Notes: generated by a model not told the origin, from the sequence alone. A stretch of 15,744 nt of DNA from Acidimicrobiaceae bacterium (GCA_009840695.1 VXNG01000170.1:1-15744), one strand, 5' to 3'. Shown: positions 7,202 through 14,497, counted from the first letter of the stretch. Numbers and translations are program-made.

Positions 7202-8215
7202 CTACCTCAGCGGCACGGCCACCGAGGGCATCGGAGCACCGGTCGCGCCGCGGATCTTCATGGGGAAGCCGAGGAACGCGAACTCGTACATCTTCTCGGC
7301 CGCGATCTCCTGCATGTTCACAACCTCGATGATCTGGCATCCGGCAGTGGCGAACATGTAGCAGTGGACCGGGGCGTACTGGCCGTAGTAGGGCTGGGGC
7401 TCGAGGCCTATGTTGTCGCCGGCGATAGCCATGGCGCCGGTCTCCTCGCACAAGTACTTGGCCCCGTCGACATTGATGCCCGGCGAGGCCGCCAGGTATT
7501 CCATCGACGGCCACATGTTCATGCGGCCGGTGCGGATGAGCACCACGTCGCCCTTACGGAGTTCCGTGCCCTGCTTCCTGGCGGTCTCCTCGAGGTCCTT
7601 GGAGTTGATCTCGTAGTGGTTCTCAAGGATGTCGACCCCGTGCATGTCGGCGACGTCGAGAAGGACGCCCCGGGCGATGATCGGCGGGTACCGGTCGGTG
7701 CCGCCCTTGGTCCAGACCATTGACCCCAGGTGCTCGTCCTGGGTCCAGCCGTTCCAGAAGGTGCCGTAGTAGCCCATGTGGTTGAGCGTGTCGATGTGGG
7801 TCCCGCAGTGCGTGTACATCGAGATGGAGTCGCCCGAGTAGGCGTACTCCTTGTGGATCTCGGGCCCGTAGCCGGAGCGGCCGTCGAGGATCGAGCCCTT
7901 GGGGGTGTGGGTCATCCAGATGCTGAACGGAGGGTCACCGGCCTCGGTCCACGACGGCATGCCCGACCAGTAGTCGACGGCCAGATCGAAGACGTGCCGC
8001 CCGTCGAGCCGCGAGATGATGGCCTGGACGGATTCCGGCTTCACCCAGTTGAGGCGCCCGATCTCGTCCTCGGGTCCCCACGGGCTCTTCGAGACCTGAT
8101 GGCCATTCCCCTCAAGCAGGGGTTCGGGTCGGAGTTCCGGGTCCTCCGTACTGAGTTCTGGGTCCTCGGTGCTGAGTTCCGGATCCATCACCGCAACGTC
8201 GTCCAAGCCACACAT
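7202..8215 (-). CDS. Cyclase family protein (kynurenine formamidase-like metal-dependent hydrolase)
   Basis: 337 residues. The signature H136-C-G-T-H140-I-D142 with H146 is the metal-binding motif of the cyclase family (PF04199-type), which includes kynurenine formamidase, isatin hydrolase and other amide or cyclic-amide hydrolases. GDVVLIRTGRMNMWPS and the C-terminal FAFLGFPMKIRGATGAPMPSVAVPL are also characteristic. It resembles the longer subfamily (over 300 residues) rather than short KynB. The N-terminal 40 residues are unusual: PELSTED is repeated before the conserved region. ATG 8215 is supported by AAGGGG at 8222-8227 with 6-base spacing. This is the first gene of the seven-gene operon, about 40 bases downstream of the predicted start site of the 8259-8330 promoter module. 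Confidence 0.9.
   Translation of the reverse strand: MCGLDDVAVMDPELSTEDPELSTEDPELRPEPLLEGNGHQVSKSPWGPEDEIGRLNWVKPESVQAIISRLDGRHVFDLAVDYWSGMPSWTEAGDPPFSIWMTHTPKGSILDGRSGYGPEIHKEYAYSGDSISMYTHCGTHIDTLNHMGYYGTFWNGWTQDEHLGSMVWTKGGTDRYPPIIARGVLLDVADMHGVDILENHYEINSKDLEETARKQGTELRKGDVVLIRTGRMNMWPSMEYLAASPGINVDGAKYLCEETGAMAIAGDNIGLEPQPYYGQYAPVHCYMFATAGCQIIEVVNMQEIAAEKMYEFAFLGFPMKIRGATGAPMPSVAVPLR
8132..8186 (-). repeat. Imperfect 21-bp tandem repeat inside the cyclase N-terminus
   Basis: Two full 21-bp units (8132-8152 and 8153-8173) differ at four bases, and a third partial unit follows (8174-8186). They stay in frame and encode two PELSTED units plus a partial one, in a stretch outside the conserved enzyme core. 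Expansion by slippage is likely, and copy number may vary between strains. Confidence 0.8.
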
Positions 8216-8260
8216 GGCACACCCCTTGTCTCGCCAGTATCTGGAACGGTTTGCGGGTCC

Positions 8261-8290
8261 AACCTAGGTTCTGCCAATGGTGTACGTCAA
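8261..8290 (-). promoter_or_regulatory. Predicted promoter of the seven-gene operon
   Basis: Reading leftward, TTGACG (8290-8285) is followed by 18 bp and TAGGTT (8266-8261), a plausible sigma-70-type -35/-10 pair. The surrounding CCAACCTAGG (8259-8268, plus strand) and GTCAAAGACAG (8286-8296) recur with the same spacing at 9820-9857. Predicted transcription start is near 8254, leaving a roughly 40-nt leader before the cyclase ATG. Confidence 0.6.
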
Positions 8291-8312
8291 AGACAGAAAA
8301 CGGATGTCTCTT

Positions 8313-8330
8313 ATAAGAGATGACTAATGT
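8313..8330. promoter_or_regulatory. Predicted LysR-type regulator binding site A
   Basis: ATAAG-N6-CTAATGT contains the T-N11-A pattern (T8314, A8326) with imperfect dyad symmetry, as expected for LysR-type operators. It lies upstream of the -35 box, at about -60 to -75 from the predicted start, the normal recognition-site position. It overlaps the TAG stop codon of the deaminase gene. A perfect 14-bp palindrome, TCTCTTATAAGAGA (8307-8320), overlaps it. The same element in the same place occurs at 9874-9891 beside the LysR gene. Confidence 0.6.
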
Positions 8331-8809
8331 GACCGCGATTGCCCAGCATCGGGCTTGCCCTCGACGCTGGCGGGCAGGGTGCTCCAGCCGCCGTGCATCG
8401 ACGCCCAGTCGGTGAACATCTCCACGCAGGACCGATCGTTCAGGCGGACCGTGGCCACACCGGCGTCGCGGAGCCAGTCCAGGGCCTCGTCAGACCAACT
8501 CTCGCTGTCGCCCACCACGACGGTGCCGATCCCGAGGAACCGGACCATTCCCGCGCAGTACCAGCACGGCGTCATAGTGGTCACCAGCGACGTGCGCGAG
8601 TAGTCGTCGAGCTCGCCCGCCGCTCGGACAGCGGCCGTCTCGGCATGGGTCATGAACTCGGTCCCGTCCTCTCCTCCGGCCCGTCCGGACCCCAGGACCG
8701 TCCCATCAGCACCGGCCAGAACCGCCCCTATCGGCAGCACTCCCCGAGCCAACGCGGCATCCGCCTCGCCGATCGCCACCTGGAGCAGCTCGCGATGCTG
8801 GGCTGTCAC
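8324..8809 (-). CDS. Yeast-type cytosine deaminase-like nucleoside/nucleobase deaminase
   Basis: 161 residues from GTG 8809. It has the zinc deaminase motifs THAETAA (His and catalytic Glu at 55 and 57) and TPCWYCAGM (Cys 82 and 85). The tail, VVVGDSESW then WLRDAGVATVRLND, resembles yeast cytosine deaminase, in which a VVGEN segment and VVVDDERC follow. This points to hydrolytic deamination of an amino-pyrimidine or similar heterocycle in the cytosol; the true substrate is open. GTG 8809 forms a GTGA overlap with the stop of the oxygenase gene. An earlier GTG at 8839 would add ten residues (overlap 34 nt) and is less likely. The stop codon lies inside LysR site A. Confidence 0.88.
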   Translation of the reverse strand: MTAQHRELLQVAIGEADAALARGVLPIGAVLAGADGTVLGSGRAGGEDGTEFMTHAETAAVRAAGELDDYSRTSLVTTMTPCWYCAGMVRFLGIGTVVVGDSESWSDEALDWLRDAGVATVRLNDRSCVEMFTDWASMHGGWSTLPASVEGKPDAGQSRSH

Positions 8810-9783
8810 GTCGTCGCGGCGACCTTGTTCATGATCCACTCGCCGGCGGGAATCGGATCCGACGGCTGCTCGCCGGGCGCCAGGCAGGTCGGGACGGTCT
8901 GCACCAGCGCGTCGAGGCTGGGGTTGAAGAAGAGTGGGACCGACAAGCGGTCCGTGGACATGTCATCGGGGCAGACCACACGGTGCAGGCTCGACCGCCA
9001 CCGGCCGTTGCTCCACACGACCATCATGTCGGCGAGGTTGATCACGTAGCCGCCCTCCACGGTCGGGACGTCGTGCCACTCGCCGTCGGGAGTCTTGACC
9101 TGGAGACCCGTCTTGCCGTCCGTGTAGAGCACGGTGAGGCCGCCGTAGTCGGTGTGCTCGCCCCGGCGGAATCTCCCGGGATCGGAGGCGCCCTCATTGG
9201 CCGGGTAGTAGTTGATGGACAACGCCGATCCGGGCTGTTCGAAGAGGTCGTCGAACCAGTCCGCGTCCAGATCGAGCGCGGTGGCCAGGATGTGGAGCAG
9301 CCGGAAGGCGAGCTTTGTCGCTTCGTCGTAGTAGCGCTCGACGGCGGATCGCAGCCCCTCCGTGTCGGGCCACACGTTGTCAGCGAAGAAGCTGTCGACG
9401 TGCTTGACCCGTCGCTGGTGGTAGTCGTCACGCTGTTCGGGCGGCAGCTCAGGTCCGAAGGCGAGGAACTCGAGGTAGTCCGGTGGAGTGTCGATGTCGA
9501 GGCTGCGGGCCGTCGCCATCGACCCCACCCCCCACCAGCCGCGCAGGACGTCACCCTGCTCCGGGGCGAAGGCGGACTTCTCGCCGACGGGCTGACGGAA
9601 GAAGCTGCGGGCGGCCGTGTCCAGGTTGTCGTTCACTTCGGGTGAGATCCCGTGCCCGACCACCACGAAGAAGCCGTGCTGTTCGCAGGCGCGCCGGACC
9701 CGATCGACCACCGCTTCGGCGGCCTGCCCGCCGGACTCGAACGGTGAGATGTCAATGACTGGTATCGCCGTGCCTGCCGCCAC
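8806..9783 (-). CDS. Fe(II)/2-oxoglutarate-dependent oxygenase, isopenicillin N synthase-like
   Basis: 325 residues. The DIOX_N-type N-terminus (IPVIDISPF, HGFFVVVGHGIS) precedes the double-stranded beta-helix core. Iron ligands are H210 and D212 in EHTDYGGLTVLY, and H267 in SSLHRVV; R279-x-S281 in DRLSVPLFF binds 2-oxoglutarate. All catalytic residues are present and the length is normal. The family hydroxylates or oxidatively demethylates small molecules; thymine 7-hydroxylase, a nucleobase enzyme, is one relative. Being coupled to a cytosine-deaminase-like gene supports a heterocyclic substrate, by inference. The start is GTG 9783, fixed by GGAGG at 9792-9796 with 8-base spacing. First gene of a two-gene operon under the 9820-9891 promoter module. 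Confidence 0.92.
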   Translation of the reverse strand: MAAGTAIPVIDISPFESGGQAAEAVVDRVRRACEQHGFFVVVGHGISPEVNDNLDTAARSFFRQPVGEKSAFAPEQGDVLRGWWGVGSMATARSLDIDTPPDYLEFLAFGPELPPEQRDDYHQRRVKHVDSFFADNVWPDTEGLRSAVERYYDEATKLAFRLLHILATALDLDADWFDDLFEQPGSALSINYYPANEGASDPGRFRRGEHTDYGGLTVLYTDGKTGLQVKTPDGEWHDVPTVEGGYVINLADMMVVWSNGRWRSSLHRVVCPDDMSTDRLSVPLFFNPSLDALVQTVPTCLAPGEQPSDPIPAGEWIMNKVAATT

Positions 9784-9821
9784 GGTGCACGCCTCCGATT
9801 GCTCTTGCCGTCCTCGTCGCC

Positions 9822-9851
9822 AAGCTAGGAACGATTGTGCTTATATGTCAA
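9822..9851 (-). promoter_or_regulatory. Predicted promoter of the oxygenase-deaminase operon
   Basis: Reading leftward, TTGACA (9851-9846), a perfect -35 consensus, is followed by 18 bp and TAGCTT (9827-9822). CCAAGCTAGG (9820-9829, plus strand) matches 9 of 10 bases of the 8259-8268 copy. The start site would be near 9815, about 32 nt before the GTG start at 9783. Confidence 0.6.
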
Positions 9852-9873
9852 AGACAGGGATCCGATACCGACC

Positions 9874-9891
9874 ATAAGGATTAGCTAATGT
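9874..9891. promoter_or_regulatory. Predicted LysR-type regulator binding site B, overlapping the lysR ribosome binding site and start codon
   Basis: ATAAG-N6-CTAATGT with T9875-N11-A9887, identical in layout to site A, lies between the divergent LysR and oxygenase genes. It contains a perfect ATTAGCTAAT palindrome (9880-9889). It covers AAGGA (9876-9880), the Shine-Dalgarno of the LysR gene, and its ATG (9888-9890). Divergent placement with overlap of the regulator's own start is a common arrangement for activation of the target and repression of the regulator. Confidence 0.6.
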
Positions 9892-10826
9892 CTGAGTTGT
9901 TCGACCACGCCGATCTGGTCAATCTCCGCCACCTGAGAGCCTGGCTGGCTGTGGTGGAGGAAGGATCGGTGACCGCCGGGGCCAGACGCCTCTCGATCTC
10001 CCAACCCGCTCTGTCCCAGCAGCTGAGGGCGCTCGAGCGGTTCTTCGGCAGTGAACTGCTCGAGCGGATGCACAGGGGTGTCCAGCCGACACCGCTCGGA
10101 CGGGCCCTGCTAGACGACGCCCGCGCCACGCTGGTGGCCGCCACCCGGCTGGCTCGCCAGGCCCACAACATCGCCGGTTTCGAGGCGGGCATACTCGAGA
10201 TCGCGACGCTGCCGACTCTCGTCGATGCGACCCTGCTCGAGCCGATCAGATCCTGGCATCGCGAGCACCCGGAGGTCGCCATACGACTGCACGAGTTCCC
10301 CCTCCAGTCGATGATGACCGAAGAGGTGGCGATGGGCGTGGCCGACCTGGCCATCGGAGTACGCCCGCTTCGCTGGTCGGGTCCCATTGTCTCGCTCGGC
10401 TGGGAGCAGTTCGTGGTGGTTCTGCCGCCGGGGGATCCGCAGTCCGGGAAGCAGGAGCCAGTCTCCCTCGGTGAACTCGCCGATCGCAGCTGGGTGCTGT
10501 ACGACCCGTCCCAGGGGCTGGCGGACTACGTGACGGCGGCATGCGCCCACGCCGGCTTCCGGCCCCGTGAGGCCGTTTCGACATCACAGGTCCAGGCGGC
10601 GGTTCACCTCGCCCTGGCGGGAGTCGGACCGGTGCTCGTACCCTCGGAGAATGTGCCGCTGGAGCTAGCCCACGCGGCGCGGCCCCTCGACCCGCCGATC
10701 GTCTGGGAGCTGGCCGCCTTCACCCGCACGATGCTCTCGCCGCCGGCGGCGGCGTTCGTCGAGCTGCTGCGCAACCGCACGCGGGTGGATCCGCCGGCCG
10801 ACGCGGTGGTGTTGCCCACCGGGTGA
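9888..10826 (+). CDS. LysR-family transcriptional regulator
   Basis: 312 residues, a normal LTTR length. The N-terminal winged helix-turn-helix is textbook: LRAWLAVVEEGSVTAGARRL followed by SISQPALSQQLRALER (about residues 16-51). A linker helix and an effector-binding periplasmic-protein-like domain follow (from about residue 90, LEIATLPTLVDATLLEPIRSW). It is the only regulator and the only complete plus-strand gene in the window. ATG 9888 has AAGGA seven bases upstream. It is divergent from the oxygenase-deaminase operon, and its likely operator (9874-9891) recurs before the cyclase operon, so it probably controls both. The inducer is presumably a pathway compound. It converges on the molybdenum hydroxylase large-subunit gene with only 8 bp between stops. 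Confidence 0.95.
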   Translation: MSELFDHADLVNLRHLRAWLAVVEEGSVTAGARRLSISQPALSQQLRALERFFGSELLERMHRGVQPTPLGRALLDDARATLVAATRLARQAHNIAGFEAGILEIATLPTLVDATLLEPIRSWHREHPEVAIRLHEFPLQSMMTEEVAMGVADLAIGVRPLRWSGPIVSLGWEQFVVVLPPGDPQSGKQEPVSLGELADRSWVLYDPSQGLADYVTAACAHAGFRPREAVSTSQVQAAVHLALAGVGPVLVPSENVPLELAHAARPLDPPIVWELAAFTRTMLSPPAAAFVELLRNRTRVDPPADAVVLPTG

Positions 10827-10834
10827 GACCGCCG

Positions 10835-13120
10835 TCAGCCGTCCCCGCGGATGTCGGCGAGCGCTATGTCCTCGGGCCGGATGGGAACCCTCGGCAACTC
10901 AAGTCCCGTAGCCGCCCGGATGGCGGCCACGACCGCCGGGGTCGACGAGAGGCTGGAGGCCTCGCCCACGCCCTTCGCTCCGAAGGGCGCTCCGTCCTCG
11001 GGCTCCTCGATCAGGGTGACGGCCACGGGCGGCATGTCGGCGATAGTCGGTATCAGGTAGTCGGTGAACGAGGGGTTTCGCACGATGCCGTTGGCGGTGA
11101 TTACCTCCTCCATCACAGCCAGCCCGAGTCCCTGGGAGACGGCCCCCTCGATCTGGCCGACGACCGACAAGGGATTCAGCGCCTTCCCCACGTCCTGACC
11201 GGTCGCCATCTGGACGACCCGTACGAGGCCGAGGTCGAGATCGACATCGACCACCGCCCGGTTGGCCGCGAACACCCACGAGACGTCGGTGTCCCCCTGG
11301 CCGGTGACCGGGTCCATCGGGAACGTCTCCCGGTGGTGGTGGTTCACCTCCGCTTCCAGCGGCTCCTCACTGGCGCTGCCGATCAGGATGTCGATGGCCG
11401 GATCACGGCTCACGATCCGGCCGCCGTCTATCTCAAGGGTGTCCACGGCCACCCCGTGCCGGTCTGCCACCGCCCGCCGCGCCCGCTCCGCCACCTCGTG
11501 GCAGGCCATCGCGATGGCGGCTCCCGACATGTAGGTCTGGCGACTCGCGGCCGACGATCCCGCTGAGCCGATCGCCGCGGTGGAGGCCGGCGCGAGAACG
11601 ACCTGGTCGACACCGAGAACCGTCCGGGCGATCTGCTCGGCGACGGTCACGAACCCCTGGCCCAGTTCCGCGGCCGCGCACGTGATCGTGGCCACCCCTC
11701 CGTCGAGCTTGCATCTGGCCCTGGTGTCGTCGTCGTATCCCTCGGAGTAGGCGAGGTTCTTGAACCCGACCGCGTAGCCGACCCCTCGCCGGATCCGCGT
11801 CCGGTCCGCGGTCCGTCCCGCCCCTCCGGGCAGGCCGTAGTCGTCCACCTCGCCGGCGGACGGAGGCATCGGGACATTGGCCGCAGCCTCCAGGCATTCC
11901 CGGACGGGCGCGGGCACGTCCACCGTCTGGCCGGTCACGAGCTCGTCGCCCTGCACCAGCGCGTTGCGGAGCCGTATCTCGACCGGGTCGAGTCCCACCG
12001 CCGCGGCCAGCTTGTCCATCTGGCTCTCGTGGGCGTAGCACACCTGCACCACGCCGAACCCTCGCATCGCACCTGAGGGAGCATTGTTGGTGCGGACACA
12101 GGTCGCGTCGATCACCGCGTTGGGGACCCGGTAGGGCCCGCACGCGAACCGCGCCGAGTTGGCCGCGGTGTAGGCCGACGTGGAGGCGTAGGCCCCACCG
12201 TCCAGGAGGACCCGGGCCTCCACCTTGACCAGCCTCCCCTCCGGGGTGGCGTGGTGCCGGAACCACATCTGGGCCGGGTGGCGCCGGACGTGGCCGACGA
12301 AGGACTCGTCCCGCAGGTAGCTCATCTTCACCGGCCGGTTCAAGTGAAGGGCCAGCATGCACGCGTGGACGTGCATGGAGAGGTCCTCTCTCGCGCCGAA
12401 CGCTCCCCCGGTGCCGGCCAGGTGAAGTCTCACCTCCTCGGGTGCCAGCCCGAGGCAGGGGGCGACTTGGGCATGGTCCTGATGCAGCCCCTGGGTGGCG
12501 ACATAGAGGTCGATCCCGCCGGCTCCGTCGGGCACGGCCATCCCCGACTCGGGGCCGAGGAATGCCTGGTCCTGGATGCCCATCTCGTAGGTGCCCTCGA
12601 CGACGACGGTTCCCACCGCGTCGATGTCTCCCCGCCGGATCGGCACGGTCCGGATCAGGTTCCCGTCGGGATGGATGGCCGGCGACTGGAGGGCCTTCTG
12701 CGGATCGGTGACCGGCTCGAGTTCCTCGAACTCGACGACGATCGCACCGATGGCGCGGCGGGCCGTGTCGGGATGGTCGGCGGCCACGATGGCGACCGGC
12801 TCGCCCTCGTACCGGACTATGTCGCGGGCCAGCACGGGCTGGTCCGGGACAGTCAGCCCGTAGGTCGGCCGGCCGGGGACGTCGTCTGCGGTGAGAACGG
12901 CCGAGACGCCCGCGATGGCCAGGGCCGGGCCGATGTCGATGCTGCGTATCCGGGCATGGGCGTGGGGCGACCGCAGGGTCCGCCCCCACAGCATCTGGTC
13001 GGCGTAGAGGTCGGACGAGTAGGCGAACTCACCCCTGACCTTGGCCCGGCCGTCCGGGCGGCGGGTGGACACACCGATCCCGGTACGGGGACGGTCGATG
13101 ACGCGGGTGCCTTCAGCCAC
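10835..13120 (-). CDS. Xanthine dehydrogenase family molybdopterin-binding (large) subunit
   Basis: 761 residues, the usual size. The aldehyde oxidase/XDH hammerhead domain (about 20-135, KVRGEFAYSSDL, LRSPHAHARI) precedes the molybdopterin domains. Landmarks are GTGGAFGAREDLSMH (236-250), SGAMRGFGVVQ (349-359), AELGQGF and the catalytic glutamate E720 in KGVGEAS. There is no AYRCSFR loop, so it is not a form I CO dehydrogenase; GAFGxRED is closest in style to XdhD/PucD-type xanthine or purine hydroxylases. It hydroxylates an aromatic heterocycle or aldehyde using water, passing electrons to the Fe-S and FAD subunits. Start GTG 13120 overlaps the small-subunit stop by 8 nt. Substrate is uncertain; purine-like is favoured by the BMP lipoprotein upstream. 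Confidence 0.93.
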   Translation of the reverse strand: MAEGTRVIDRPRTGIGVSTRRPDGRAKVRGEFAYSSDLYADQMLWGRTLRSPHAHARIRSIDIGPALAIAGVSAVLTADDVPGRPTYGLTVPDQPVLARDIVRYEGEPVAIVAADHPDTARRAIGAIVVEFEELEPVTDPQKALQSPAIHPDGNLIRTVPIRRGDIDAVGTVVVEGTYEMGIQDQAFLGPESGMAVPDGAGGIDLYVATQGLHQDHAQVAPCLGLAPEEVRLHLAGTGGAFGAREDLSMHVHACMLALHLNRPVKMSYLRDESFVGHVRRHPAQMWFRHHATPEGRLVKVEARVLLDGGAYASTSAYTAANSARFACGPYRVPNAVIDATCVRTNNAPSGAMRGFGVVQVCYAHESQMDKLAAAVGLDPVEIRLRNALVQGDELVTGQTVDVPAPVRECLEAAANVPMPPSAGEVDDYGLPGGAGRTADRTRIRRGVGYAVGFKNLAYSEGYDDDTRARCKLDGGVATITCAAAELGQGFVTVAEQIARTVLGVDQVVLAPASTAAIGSAGSSAASRQTYMSGAAIAMACHEVAERARRAVADRHGVAVDTLEIDGGRIVSRDPAIDILIGSASEEPLEAEVNHHHRETFPMDPVTGQGDTDVSWVFAANRAVVDVDLDLGLVRVVQMATGQDVGKALNPLSVVGQIEGAVSQGLGLAVMEEVITANGIVRNPSFTDYLIPTIADMPPVAVTLIEEPEDGAPFGAKGVGEASSLSSTPAVVAAIRAATGLELPRVPIRPEDIALADIRGDG

Positions 13121-13592
13121 GGCGCAAGTCCACCACTCGCTCGACCGCGGCCTCGATCCGGCCGTAGCCGGTGCACCGGCAAAGATTGCCGGCCAGCGCC
13201 TCCTTGGTCTCGAGCAGGCTCGGATCGGCGTTCCCGTCGAGGAGATCGTGAACCGCGACGACGAAGCCGGGCGTGCAGAACCCGCACTGGACCCCGCCCT
13301 CGGAGAGCAAGGCCTCCTGCACGTCGGAGAGCGCGCCGTCGGGTGAGAGCCCTTCGACGGTGACGATCTCGGTTCCCTCCGCGGCGGCCGCCAGCTCGAG
13401 ACAGGAGCACACCAGACGACCGTCCACCAGGACCGAGCACGAACCGCACTCGCCCTCCTCGCAGGCGTTCTTGCTCCCCGCCAGTCCCAGCCGTTCCCGC
13501 AGGACGTAGAGAAGGCTCTCGCCCAGCCACGACGATTCGACGATGCGGTCTGTTCCGTTGACCCGGAGCCGGTAGGTGACCGTCTCGGTCAT
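13113..13592 (-). CDS. Xanthine dehydrogenase family [2Fe-2S] (small) subunit
   Basis: 159 residues, standard length. The N-terminal plant-type ferredoxin domain has C44-x4-C49-x2-C52 (CEEGECGSC) and C64. The C-terminal helical domain carries the second [2Fe-2S] cluster with CGFC (C103, C106) and CRC (C138, C140) in NLCRCTGYG. It transfers electrons from the molybdenum centre to the FAD subunit. Start ATG 13592 is 3 bp after the stop of the FAD subunit; no good Shine-Dalgarno, so probably coupled. Confidence 0.96.
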   Translation of the reverse strand: MTETVTYRLRVNGTDRIVESSWLGESLLYVLRERLGLAGSKNACEEGECGSCSVLVDGRLVCSCLELAAAAEGTEIVTVEGLSPDGALSDVQEALLSEGGVQCGFCTPGFVVAVHDLLDGNADPSLLETKEALAGNLCRCTGYGRIEAAVERVVDLRRG

Positions 13593-13595
13593 GGG

Positions 13596-14447
13596 TCAGG
13601 CGCGCTCGAAGGCGCGCATCAGTGCTCGCCTGGCGAGAACGTATATCCCGTGCCGGCGGTAGCGGCTAGTTGACCGGTGGTCGTCGATAGGCGATGACGC
13701 ATCCGCGCACATGGCGCCGAACGTCTCGTATACGCGCGGGTCGGGCAGAAGGAGGCGGTCCCAATCGACCTCGGCCTCAGCCATCGCCTCGGCGTCGGAG
13801 CAGCGAATGACGGTGGGCCCGACCGATCCGAGCGCGCACCCGATTCGCCGGCTCGAGCGGTCGACGACCAGCGCGACGCTCGCCACCGAGATCACCATGG
13901 CGTTGCGGACTCCGATCTTCAGGAACTCCTGAGGCCCTCTGGCCGCCGGAATGCTGATCGACACGATCAGCTCGTCATCGGCGAGGATGGTTCGCTTCGG
14001 CCCCACGACCAGCTCCTGGACAGGTACTACGCGGTCGCCGCGAGTGCTGGACACGGTCACCGCGGCGTCCAGCGCATACAGGACGGGAAGGGTGTCACCG
14101 GCCGGTGAGGCGGTCGCGAGGTTGCCGCCGATGGTCCCCGTGTTGCGGATCTGGGGAGAGCCGACAGTACGGGCCGCCTGGGCCAGGGCCGGGGCCAACG
14201 CCTCGAACTCGGGCTCGAGCATGTCGGCGTAGCACAGGCCAGCACCCACCGTCAGGCGGTCGCCGCGCCTGTGCCAGCCCCGCAGTTCGTCGACCCGGCG
14301 GAGACTCATGACTGCGGTCGGGCGGCGACGGTCGTAGTTGACTTCGACCATGAAGTCGGTGCCCCCCGCCAGCACCTGCGGGCGCGGGTCGGTGGCCAGG
14401 AGTTGGAGCGCCTCACCGAGCCCCGTCGGCCGGAGGACGCTACTCAT
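13596..14447 (-). CDS. Xanthine dehydrogenase family FAD-binding (medium) subunit
   Basis: 283 residues. Both FAD-binding motifs of the CoxM/XdhB family are present: VLAGGTDFMV (25-34) and NTGTIGGNLATASPAGDTLP (102-121). The CO dehydrogenase-type C-terminal domain follows, ending in an arginine-rich tail. It accepts electrons from the small subunit and passes them to NAD or another acceptor. The order FAD, Fe-S, Mo subunit is common in this family. Start ATG 14447 lies 71 bp after the lipoprotein stop, with a strong hairpin in the gap. G-rich sequence precedes the ATG but no clean Shine-Dalgarno can be singled out. Confidence 0.95.
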   Translation of the reverse strand: MSSVLRPTGLGEALQLLATDPRPQVLAGGTDFMVEVNYDRRRPTAVMSLRRVDELRGWHRRGDRLTVGAGLCYADMLEPEFEALAPALAQAARTVGSPQIRNTGTIGGNLATASPAGDTLPVLYALDAAVTVSSTRGDRVVPVQELVVGPKRTILADDELIVSISIPAARGPQEFLKIGVRNAMVISVASVALVVDRSSRRIGCALGSVGPTVIRCSDAEAMAEAEVDWDRLLLPDPRVYETFGAMCADASSPIDDHRSTSRYRRHGIYVLARRALMRAFERA

Positions 14448-14460
14448 GGGGCGACCCGCC

Positions 14461-14497
14461 CCCCGGGGTGCCGGGCGGTGGGGCCGGGACCCCGGGG
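14461..14497. terminator. Perfect 9-bp inverted repeat in the lipoprotein-FAD subunit gap
   Basis: CCCCGGGGT (14461-14469) and ACCCCGGGG (14489-14497) form a 9-bp all-matching stem with a 19-nt GC-rich loop, 21 bp beyond the stop codon of the substrate-binding protein. No T-tract follows leftward, so full intrinsic termination is doubtful. Such hairpins after binding-protein genes often stabilise the upstream mRNA or cause partial termination, giving more binding protein than downstream enzyme. Confidence 0.5.

Noticed and set aside
7197..7514. Upstream extension of the VOC reading frame
   Set aside because: The extension runs inside the cyclase coding region, shows no VOC homology, and ATG 7196 gives a normal-length protein next to the cyclase stop.
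8307..8320. TCTCTTATAAGAGA palindrome as a terminator for the deaminase operon
   Set aside because: The stem is AT-rich with no loop and no T-tract, and its context matches the promoter module at 9820-9891, so an operator is the better reading.
10823..11566. Plus-strand open frame of 247 codons starting at the end of the LysR gene
   Set aside because: It would overlap the LysR stop and looks like a coupled gene, but it is fully antisense to the C-terminal half of the XDH large subunit, which includes the catalytic glutamate motif.
12251..13363. Plus-strand open frame of 370 codons opposite the molybdenum hydroxylase genes
   Set aside because: Antisense to two well-supported subunits. The translation is low in motifs and rich in Arg, Gly and Val, typical of a shadow frame.
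10835..14447. Aerobic CO dehydrogenase (CoxMSL)
   Set aside because: The large subunit lacks the AYRCSFR active-site loop and carries GAFGARED and RGFG motifs typical of xanthine-dehydrogenase-like enzymes.
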